This document shows positions 45,149 to 53,600 of a DNA stretch of 64,000 nucleotides, in pieces; positions within the stretch are counted from its first letter, which is position 1, and each line of letters opens with the position of its first letter. The notes under the pieces were generated by a model that saw nothing but the letters and a program-made list of their open reading frames with translations, was not told where the DNA came from and ran no database searches. This stretch comes from Candidatus Soleaferrea massiliensis AP7 (GTDB lineage: Bacteria; Bacillota; Clostridia; Oscillospirales; Ruminococcaceae). The translations under genes were made by a program, and so were the position numbers. The stretch spans positions 227,747 to 291,746 of the forward strand of contig NZ_CCYH01000029.1 in the NCBI RefSeq assembly GCF_000820765.1, in the 5' to 3' direction.

Positions 45149-45993
45149 CTGTGCGCATCCCCCTGCAGGATAAACCGCTGTGTGGGATATCCGAATTCAA
45201 CCAGCAGCTCGGCTTCCGCGAAGCCCAGCTCCATGACCGCTCTGCGGTGTCCGGTATCGGCCTTATCCCCCGCCCGGTATGTCGTAATGCTGATCTCCCG
45301 CTTCTTCGTCAGCTCTTCCCTGATCTTTGCGATAAACGCTTTGGGAATTCCCGCGTTTCGGTAAAGCGGATGCGTCCCCATAAACTCGATGCTTCCGGTC
45401 CTGCACGAAAAAATCAGGACCCCAATTGCGGTGCGGCCATCCTTCAGGATAAACGCCTCCCGCTTATCGATACGGTCCTTCAGGACTTCGACGTACTCCT
45501 CCTCATACAGATGCGGAAAGCCGTCGATCACCAGCCGGACCAGCTCCATCCAGCAGGGGATGTCCGCCTGTGTCGCCGCCGTGATATCCCGCGCACACAG
45601 TTCCATATTTTGATGCATGCCACAGCTCCTTTCGAAATCGAATTTCAATTGCAGCGGGTAGAATTTTTCATTCTCCCGGTACCTGTTGGGAGGCTGCTTG
45701 TACATGGCTGTAAAAACATTCGTGAACGCCTGCTGGCTCTCATACCCCGCAGCCAGCGCAATATCCAGGATGGGCCTGTCGGAGAACACCAGCCATTTCG
45801 CGGCTTCGGTCAGCCTTCTGCGCTGGATATAATCATAGAGCGTCATCCCCACCGTATGGCGGAACATGCGGTGAAGGTGGTATTTGGAATAATGAACCGC
45901 ATCCGCAACGGTCCCGAGATCCAGCTTTTCAGCCAGATGCGCTTCTATATAACCGATTGCCGACCTGATCTGTTCCATGCTGTTGTTGGACAT
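45142..45993 (-). CDS. AraC-family regulator fused to a GNAT acetyltransferase-like domain
   Basis: 283 residues; GGGGGAACGTGA before ATG 45993. Residues ~5-108: AraC double helix-turn-helix ('LGTVADAVHYSKYHLHRMFRHTVGM', 'ILDIALAAGYESQQAFTNVFTAMYKQPP'). Residues ~128-283: GNAT-like fold, 'DITAATQADIPCWMELVRLVI', 'EEEYVEVLKDRIDKREAFILKDGRTAIGVLIF', 'SIEFMGTHPLYRNAGIPKAFIAKI' and 'ELGFAEAELLVEFGYPTQRFIL'. The acetyl-CoA-binding P-loop is only partly conserved ('YRNAGIPKAF'). The domain may sense a metabolite instead of catalysing. First gene of the operon with the HelD remnant and the MATE pump; it probably controls the pump. Confidence 0.85.
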   Translation of the reverse strand: MSNNSMEQIRSAIGYIEAHLAEKLDLGTVADAVHYSKYHLHRMFRHTVGMTLYDYIQRRRLTEAAKWLVFSDRPILDIALAAGYESQQAFTNVFTAMYKQPPNRYRENEKFYPLQLKFDFERSCGMHQNMELCARDITAATQADIPCWMELVRLVIDGFPHLYEEEYVEVLKDRIDKREAFILKDGRTAIGVLIFSCRTGSIEFMGTHPLYRNAGIPKAFIAKIREELTKKREISITTYRAGDKADTGHRRAVMELGFAEAELLVEFGYPTQRFILQGDAHRC

Positions 45994-46174
45994 TCACGTT
46001 CCCCCCTATTGAATCCATTATATCAGGAGCGTACAGCAGAGTTTTCATCATTCTTGCTGTTTTTCATACCGGTTTACTGCGGCTGAGGATACAGAAACAG
46101 CAATGGGTCAAAATTATAAACAAAATCCATAGCCGCCCCCAACCGCGCGGAGAACACTGTCGTGTTAATTTTCC

Positions 46175-46514
46175 CAGTCTCCCGCAGCTTTTCAGGCGGT
46201 TCGCTTCCTCATCTGATAAACTGCGCTTTTCTGAAACTGATGCCACAAACCGGCTGACCCGTCGTACAGCTTGCCGACCAGCTCCGGGGTTCTAACTCCT
46301 GTACATCTTGTTTTGTCGCCAGCCCTTTGTATTCAAACCCCGGCTCTATGCTTGAATCGCCTTTTTCGGCGCATCGTTTGTTCAGGATGTACGAAGCGGA
46401 ACGGCTGCGTCATATTCGTCTTCATCACCTCATTGATGTGCTTGTACTTGTTATCTCCCCACTCCGTATGACCGCCATAATCTTCAGTTCCGCATCAAAC
46501 AGTTCACCCCTCAC
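46175..46514 (-). pseudogene. Broken BlaI/MecI/CopY-family repressor
   Basis: GTG 46514 follows GAGGGG; the frame opens 'MRGELFDAELKIMAVIRSGEITSTS', the standard BlaI N-terminus, but stops after ~30 codons. Downstream in other frames 'ELVGKLYDGSAGLWHQF' and 'SLSDEEANRLKSCG' match the BlaI C-terminal dimer domain. At least two frameshifts and an internal loss of ~40 residues separate these pieces. No blaR-type sensor is adjacent. It has an intact promoter upstream, so a short peptide may still be made. Confidence 0.65.
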
Positions 46515-46558
46515 ATTTCAGCCCCTCTTATAGCCTGATGCGGTAAATCGTATTTAGA

Positions 46559-46587
46559 AGTCTACTACGCGGGCTCCAATATGTCAA
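46559..46587 (-). promoter_or_regulatory. Promoter of the broken BlaI-family gene
   Basis: Minus strand: TTGACA (46582-46587), 17-bp spacer, TAGACT (46559-46564). The TAGTAGACT around the -10 is reminiscent of BlaI-type operators (TAGTA arms). Confidence 0.6.
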
Positions 46588-46663
46588 TCAAAAGCCTTCA
46601 TATAAATATATCCAAAAAATCATTTCCTTCTTTGGCGGCGGCTCCGAACCGCTGGGCCGTGAG

Positions 46664-49618
46664 ATGGAACAAGCCTACAGAGACAGGCTCACCGCGAATT
46701 TACACGCACAGAAAAATCGAATCAGCAATATTATGTGGTCTTTGAGAAGTGAAACAGCCGAAATCCCTGACAAAATGTTTGCAAAATCCATTCAGGATAT
46801 GATTAACCATCGCGTCGAAATCTTCAACGAGCTGAATTTCACCAATACCAGTAAATATGAGATATCATGGACACTGATGCAGGACGGTGAGGCGATCGAT
46901 ACCGGTATCATTTCACCGGACGTCGCACCGGGTGAGCGCAAGACCGTCACCATCCCGTTCGTGATGCCGGAAACGCTGGCCAAAGACGGCGAATACTATT
47001 TAAACTTCTCTGTAAAAACCAAAGAGGCGGAAGACTTCTTGCCGGCAGGCTATGAAATCGCTCATGAACAGGTCCGGGTGCCTGCGGAGGTATCCCACAT
47101 CGCGCCGGTCGACAGCAGCCAAACCGGAAATGTAAGCTATACAACCGACGGCGATGCCGTTACCGTATCCGGCGACCGTTTCAGCTTTGCATTTGATAAG
47201 AAAACAGGCGCAATCTCTTCCTATCAGTATGATGGAAACACCATCCTGACAAAAGGCCCTGTTCCAAACTATTGGCGCGCAGGAAATGACAACGATGTTG
47301 ATTCCAACGGCAACCCAAGATCCAACAGTATCGATACCAAATGGAAAAATGCCAATAAAGGCATGACCGTCACAAGTGCTGTCAATGAAAAAGACAACAC
47401 CGTGGTGATTACCGCAACAATGATCCTGCCAAACGCCAACAATTCGAAGCAGGTCATGGAATACACGGTTTACGGCACCGGTGAAATCAAGGTAAAAGCC
47501 GATTTAGAACCGGCAGCGGGACTGAACGGCATGCTGAAATACGGCGCGCAGCTGACAATGCCAAAGGGCTATGAAAAGATTACCTGGTATGGCAGAGGCG
47601 CTGCAGAAACCTATCAGGACCGCAAGCTGGGCGCACCTGTCGGCATATATGAGACGACGGTATCCGATTCCTATTTCTCGTTCATCCGTCCGCAGGATAC
47701 AGGAAACCGCACGGATGTCCGCTATATCGCATTGGAAGACGCACAGAATCCGATCGGCCTGATGGTGGTCAGCGAAGACGTCATGGAAGCAAGCGCACTC
47801 CATTTCACCGTCGATGAGCTGAGCGGAAAGCGTCATACCTATCAGCTTCCGCAGACAGACCACACCATACTCAATATCGATCATCAGTCCAGAGGAACCG
47901 GCGGCGCGAGCTGCGGACCGGAAACCAGACCCGAGTACCAGATGCCCGGCAATCAAAACTACAGTTATACATACACGCTGATTCCTTATGAAACAGATAA
48001 GACTACAACCAGCGACATGACTGCTGTCAGCAAAGTATGGCGGGATGCAGAATCGATCCGCACAGAGGACATCAACAAGCGGGAAGCGGCAGCGACCGAC
48101 AGGCTGATCGATGAAATTGGTATCCTCCTGTCCTACAGCCAGAAAAAGGACATTGAAGCTGCCCGTAAGGCTTATGACAAGCTGTCCAGCGCACAACAGG
48201 AATTGGTAACCTCTTTGGAAACGCTGGTGAAAGCCGAAGCGGAAATTGAATCCTTCAAAGGAGCAAAAGCTTATGTGAAGGATCAAAGCGGCAACTTCTC
48301 CGACGCGGAGATCACAGAGACCGCAAAAATCTTCAACGATCCGACCTCTCCGACCGGCTACGCCATGAAAGGCTACGTAGAAGTACCGGATGTAAATCTC
48401 GTCAACGCAAATCTGTCCGGCAGAGACAAGAGCTTTACTGTCGAAGTATGGGTCAATCCTTCTGAATTGACGGATGGCAATACGTTCATCGCCAAGGGCG
48501 ACCATCAATTGAGCCTGAAGACCAACAAAGGCGGTATTGAATTCTTCATTTATGACAATGGCTGGAGAGTCGTCAATCCAACCAACATCGCCGGCTGGTC
48601 TGCCAATCAGTGGCACCATATTGTGGGCACCTATGACGGCAGCAGCCTCAGCCTGTATGTTAACGGCGTCTTAGCGGGACGGGAAACTTATAACAATATC
48701 AACATCAACGGCACGTCTATCCCTCTGGGAATCGGCGCCGCGGTGGATAATTCTCAGTACAGAATGCGGGGACGCATGGGTGCTGCGAATATCTTTAAGA
48801 AAGCATTGACTGCCGATGAAATTGCTGCGCGTTTCACAGCATACAACGATCAGACGCCTCTCTCCATTGGAGCAGATCATGCCGACACCTTGTTATGGTA
48901 TGCATTCAGCGATGCCTACGCTGTGAAAGCACCGGCCGCTGAGCTATCCTCTATTGAAGTGATTCCTCCAGCAAAGACCGAATATCAAATCGGCGAGGCG
49001 TTTGATGCAACCGGTATGACCGTCACTGCCAAATACAGCGATGGCACCGAAGCTCTGTTAGGTGCAGACGCGTACACACTGACTGGTTTTGACGCTTCCT
49101 CTGCGGGTGAAAAGGTCATAACCGTATCTTATCAGGAAGGTGCCGTCACCAAGACAGCAACATTCAACATTACCGTTATTGGAGAAAATCCATCTGGAAC
49201 ACTTGAAAGCGATGTGTACGATATCGACGTTCAGAACGGATTGGTTCGTGATGTGTCTATCTCCACCACACTTGAAGCATTTGTACAGAACTTCAAAAAC
49301 CCGGAACGTTCTATCACCGTACTCAATCGTGATGGCAACGAGGTACAGACAGGCCAGCTGATTGGTACCGGATATATCGTACAGCTCACGGGCAAAGACG
49401 GTGAAATTCTGCAGCAGATCTTGGTTGTTATCATGGGAGACAGCAACGGCGATGGCAACATGAATATTTACGATTTGTTGACCACAAAGATGCAGATTCT
49501 GGGACAAATTGATTTTGACATAGCGCAGCAAACCGCGGCAGATATGAACCATGATGGACGCATCAACATTTTTGACCTGCTCTACGCGAAGCTGGAAATC
49601 TTAAACCAAGGGGTATAA
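46664..49618 (+). CDS. N-terminally truncated GH2 beta-galactosidase fragment with LamG-like domain, Ig-like domain and dockerin
   Basis: 984 residues from the first ATG, but there is no ribosome site and no signal peptide; the frame is open back to 46547. Residues 1-47 ('MEQAYRDRLTANLHAQK...') match nothing in GH2. From residue ~50 ('RVEIFNELNFTNTSKYEISWTL') the protein is the back end of a LacZ-type GH2 enzyme: domain 4 (DUF4981) and the beta-galactosidase small chain (~140-430, 'FSFAFDKKTGAISSYQYDG', 'ITWYGRGAAETYQDRKLG'). The sugar-binding, Ig and TIM-barrel domains with both catalytic Glu are absent. Then a helical linker, a LamG-like domain (~545-740), a bacterial Ig-like domain (~755-840), a pre-dockerin module and a full dockerin follow ('DSNGDGNMNIYDLLTTK', 'DMNHDGRINIFDLLYAK'). 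Most likely a deletion relic. Confidence 0.75.
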   Translation: MEQAYRDRLTANLHAQKNRISNIMWSLRSETAEIPDKMFAKSIQDMINHRVEIFNELNFTNTSKYEISWTLMQDGEAIDTGIISPDVAPGERKTVTIPFVMPETLAKDGEYYLNFSVKTKEAEDFLPAGYEIAHEQVRVPAEVSHIAPVDSSQTGNVSYTTDGDAVTVSGDRFSFAFDKKTGAISSYQYDGNTILTKGPVPNYWRAGNDNDVDSNGNPRSNSIDTKWKNANKGMTVTSAVNEKDNTVVITATMILPNANNSKQVMEYTVYGTGEIKVKADLEPAAGLNGMLKYGAQLTMPKGYEKITWYGRGAAETYQDRKLGAPVGIYETTVSDSYFSFIRPQDTGNRTDVRYIALEDAQNPIGLMVVSEDVMEASALHFTVDELSGKRHTYQLPQTDHTILNIDHQSRGTGGASCGPETRPEYQMPGNQNYSYTYTLIPYETDKTTTSDMTAVSKVWRDAESIRTEDINKREAAATDRLIDEIGILLSYSQKKDIEAARKAYDKLSSAQQELVTSLETLVKAEAEIESFKGAKAYVKDQSGNFSDAEITETAKIFNDPTSPTGYAMKGYVEVPDVNLVNANLSGRDKSFTVEVWVNPSELTDGNTFIAKGDHQLSLKTNKGGIEFFIYDNGWRVVNPTNIAGWSANQWHHIVGTYDGSSLSLYVNGVLAGRETYNNININGTSIPLGIGAAVDNSQYRMRGRMGAANIFKKALTADEIAARFTAYNDQTPLSIGADHADTLLWYAFSDAYAVKAPAAELSSIEVIPPAKTEYQIGEAFDATGMTVTAKYSDGTEALLGADAYTLTGFDASSAGEKVITVSYQEGAVTKTATFNITVIGENPSGTLESDVYDIDVQNGLVRDVSISTTLEAFVQNFKNPERSITVLNRDGNEVQTGQLIGTGYIVQLTGKDGEILQQILVVIMGDSNGDGNMNIYDLLTTKMQILGQIDFDIAQQTAADMNHDGRINIFDLLYAKLEILNQGV

Positions 49619-49629
49619 CGTTAAACTGG

Positions 49630-49657
49630 TTTTTAATTACATGCATGTAATTAAAAA
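49630..49657 (+). terminator. 28-bp palindrome after the truncated GH2 gene
   Basis: Perfect palindrome TTTTTAATTACATG / CATGTAATTAAAAA, 12 bp after the stop. AT-rich and without a clear T-run beyond its own arm, so a weak terminator at best. Confidence 0.45.
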
Positions 49658-49679
49658 GATTGTGTAAAGCAGTCGACGA

Positions 49680-49935
49680 AAAAGTTAAACCACCAGTTCG
49701 ACTGGCGATATATACCAGCCTTAAAAGAAATTCCTGCTTGTTTCTCAAGAGACACTGAAAAACTGTCATTGCATCACTGGCAGGTAACCTATGAACGGCA
49801 CATTTTTCAGCGCTCGTTCTCTATCCGCAGCAAAAAAACTGCCATTTTCTCCGCTCTGCTGCGAAAAAGCGAATAAGCTATAAGCATTTTCATCCGCATC
49901 GGCATAGCCGGTGGTTTCTTTCACGCTAAAGCATA
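49680..49935 (-). repeat. Decayed IS200/IS605-like miniature element, copy B
   Basis: Read on the minus strand it has GCTTTAGCGTGAAAG, the left palindrome CCACCGGCTATGCCGATG, GAGCGGAGAAAATGGCAG, then TGATGCAATGACAGTTTTTC, GGCTGGTATATA and the right palindrome CGCCAGTCGAACTGGTGG. The same order occurs in copy A at 8927-9166. No transposase frame is present. Confidence 0.6.
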
Positions 49936-49980
49936 AAAGAAACCTCTGTTAAACCCGCCAGGTTTGACGGAGGTTTCTTT
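49936..49980 (+). terminator. Terminator-like hairpin next to element copy B
   Basis: The stem AAAGAAACCTC(t)GTTAAACC / GGTTTGACGGAGGTTTCTTT with a 4-nt loop and T-run. Confidence 0.65.
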
Positions 49981-50500
49981 ATTTGATATGTCTCCTCATG
50001 AAAAACATATCATTTCCGAAATATCTTGATGTGCAACAAACTGCTATATCAAGTAAATGATGTGAAAGAAGATGATTAAATTCTGCTCCGCGGAATCCAC
50101 ATCACAATGTCTTATGAGATGGGCATCTATATCACGTCATTCGCGTTAACTGGATCTGGTTATGTATCAGGGTCAAGCTGGTCTCGAACAAGATACTTCT
50201 GCTGGATTAAACCTGTATAAAGAAGATGGTCTGCATGATAAGGGGCGCTATTCGAAAGTGAATGCATTTAAATTGATAATCGGAATAAAAAGCTACTTGC
50301 TTTTTACACAATCTCAAAAAAGAAAATCCCAGCAGTCACAAGGAAAACTTTTTTATTGGTTTCTTTGACTGCTGGGATTTTGTTATAATCACGAAAACAT
50401 GATAAAAACATCCAGTTCAAAATGGGTGTTTTTTGATATTTATATACAAATTATACACTATACTAATAAATTAATTCACTATTGTTATTTTTATGTATAA
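49981..50500. other. AT-rich intergenic stretch upstream of the GH2 gene
   Basis: Contains a terminator-like hairpin at 50323-50381 (AAAATCCCAGCAGTCA / TGACTGCTGGGATTTT). A 68-codon plus frame at 50162-50368 reads into this hairpin and is not supported as a gene. Confidence 0.5.
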
Positions 50501-50506
50501 ATAGTA

Positions 50507-50535
50507 TTGATTATATTTCATGAAATTGGTATAAT
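50507..50535 (+). promoter_or_regulatory. Promoter of the wall-anchored GH2 gene
   Basis: TTGATT (50507-50512), 17-bp spacer, TATAAT (50530-50535), with TGg in front of the -10 (extended -10). It leaves a ~115-nt AT-rich leader before the ATG. Confidence 0.8.
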
Positions 50536-50655
50536 AAACATTACCAAATTTATTCACAGAAGGAGGAATCAAAGATTATATACCAAATATATGTTTTCAT
50601 ATGTTGGTATTTATCTGAAATGAGAAAAAAGATCAAATGAAAGAGAGGAAAGAAA

Positions 50656-53600
50656 ATGAAATTTTTTAAAAGGACTTTAAGCGCTGTTATGGCAGCCGCA
50701 ATCGCATTGACTCCTGTTTCCTGGGGCGCCTTCAGCGGTATGACCGCTTTAGCAACGGATTCTGAAGCAGCCCATATTGTCCAAATCCAGGACGACGGCA
50801 CACGGAATGTGGATTTTAATGACAACTGGCAGTTCTGTCTCGCAACCAGGACACCGGAACTGGCAGGCGGAAATGGAGGAGCCGGTTTCAGAGATCACGG
50901 ACTGAAGGATCCGGACGGGTTTGCAACGGCGGACATCATCAAGCCGGATTATGATGACAGCAGCTGGAGAACAGTAACTGTTCCGCATGATTTCAGCATC
51001 GAGGGTACCAAGGTTTCCAACGGAAGCAACTCACAGGCTTACATGCAGGGCGGTCTTGGATGGTATCGCAAAACATTTGTCATCCCGGAGTCCATGCAGT
51101 CGGAAAACAAACGGATCACCATCGATTTTGAGGGCGTCTATCAAAATTCCATCGTGTATTTAAACGGCAAGGAAATTGGCAATTATCCAAACGGCTATAC
51201 CGGATTTGCTTACGACCTCACGGATTATCTGAATTACGGAGAGGATTATCCAAACGTTTTGGTGGTAAAGGTTCAGAATATGTCTCCATCCGGACGCTGG
51301 TACACCGGCAGCGGCATTGTGCGCCCGGTCCATCTGGTGATCACCGACCCGGTTCGCTTTACCAGAAACGGCATCAGCCTTGCGACACCAACTTTAAAGG
51401 AAACCTATGAACAAAATCAATCCGCGAAGCTGGAAGTAAACGCGAATGTATTTTCGAACGGAACCAACGGTACGATCTCCCTGAAAACATCCGTGATCGA
51501 TGCACAGGGAAAGGTGGTTGCACAGAAAGAATCCGATGATCCCATCGAAACCAACCCCAACACCCTGGTTACCTTATCCAGCAGTGTGGATGTTCCCAAC
51601 GTAAACCTGTGGTTCCCGTGGAACATCGGCGACCCATATCTTTACACTGTCAAAACGGAATTGTATTACAATCCAAACGGCGGTGAAGGCGTGGAGCTCG
51701 TCGATACAATCGAGACGCCATTCGGCTTCCGCTGGTTTGAAATGCAGGCCGCGGATGTGGAAGACCCGAACGCAGGCGGTTTGTACGTCAATGATGTCTA
51801 TACCAAGATTCGCGGCGTAGACCTCCACCATGATTCCGGCGCGCTCGGCGCGGTCAGCTATAAAGACGCTTATGAACGCCAGTTCGATAAGCTGCATTCC
51901 ATGGGCGTAAACGCGTACCGCACCTCCCACTGTCCCCCATCCAAACAGGTCATCGAGGTCTGCAGTGAAAAGGGCTTCATCGTCATGGAGGAAGCATACG
52001 ACGGATGGGGCAAAGCGAAGGCCTCCTATGATTTCGGAAACTTCTTCCTTGAATCCGTTCCGGAAGGCTGGTCCGGACTGCTCGCAAACGGATTTTTGGC
52101 GCCGCCGACCCCCGCAACAAATTATACCGGCGCGGAATACACCTGGAGCGACTGGGTGATCCGTGAAATGGTATCCCGCGATAAAAATGAAGCGAGCGTC
52201 ATGATGTGGTCTGTCGGCAATGAAATCCGCGGATGCGGAAGCCGGCCTTCCTGGTATGACGGAAGCAAATATGACGATCTCGGTGTCGGCGTCGGCGCAG
52301 GCACCATCAATGAATACACCGAAGCGGTCCGTCTCACCCGCGAAATCAAAACAATCGATACCAACAGGCTTGTCGCGATGGGCGGCGACCAGGAAAGGAA
52401 TCCACCGGCCTTTAACTCCAGCCCTTGGGGATATATCAACCGTTATCTGGACGGCTACGGACTCAACTACAACACCGCGGCATCCGTAGATGTGCTGATG
52501 GAACGATATCCCACCACCTTCTTCTTCGAATCGGAATCTTCTTCCCAGACCTCCTCCCGCGGCGTCTATCTGGATCCGACCATCCTGAACACCGGCATCA
52601 ACCAGACGCCGGGCAGACGCGGCGGCTCCAACTATGACAATGACTTTGCATCCTGGACCATGTCCAACGAATACGGCCTGAAAAAAGACCGCGACCGCAA
52701 GGCGTTTTCCGGACAGTTTATCTGGTCGGGCTTTGACTATCTCGGCGAGCCGACCCCGTACAGCGTTTATCCGGTCGGCGCGTCCTCCTTCGGATGCATC
52801 GACACCGCCGGCTTCCCGAAGGACTCCTATTACCTCTACCGCAGCCAGTGGACGGACGCGGAGACCAACCCGATGGTACATCTCCTCCCGACAAACTGGA
52901 ACGACTGGCGTGAAGGCGAGATTGTCGACGTGTGGGTAAATTCCAATGTGCAGACAGCAGAGCTGTTCCTCAACGGCAAATCGCTTGGAACAAAAAGCTT
53001 TGATGTGAAAACGACCGCATACGGCATGGATTATTTTGAAACGTCAGAAAAGTTCCCGGATGACAAGACATGGAAGGACGACGCCAATCCAGGCGGCTAC
53101 ACCAGCCCGAACGCCATCATCAAGAAGGCGAGCGGAGACAGTGAAATCGCCGAAGGAAGCAATTTCGGCAGACTGCATCTGACCTGGAAGGTACCGTATG
53201 AGCCGGGCACACTGGAAGTAAAGGCCTATACCGATCCGAGCAAAAAGACACTGGTCGCCACGGATTCTGTCACGACCTCCGGCATGGCCTACACCGTGGA
53301 AACCGAAGCTACCAAACAGGTCATCAAAGCGGACGGCACCAGCTTATCCTATGTGGAATGCTCCGTTGTGGATGAAAACGGCAACTTTGTGCCGAACGCA
53401 AACAACCTGTTCAAATTTGATGTGACCGGCGGCGCGATTGTCGGCGTCGACAACGGCCAGCAGGAGAGCAATGAGCTGTACAAATGGGAGCACGTCGAGC
53501 GCAATTCCCATTCCGAAAGAAGCGCGTACATGGGCAAGGTGCTTGTGATCCTCCAGTCCAATAAGGACGAAGTGGGCGATATCAGCCTGACCATCAGCTC

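Noticed and set aside
50162..50368. 68-codon plus frame before the GH2 gene
   Set aside because: Faint resemblance to the end of a glycosidase, but too short and it runs into a terminator hairpin; no start signal.
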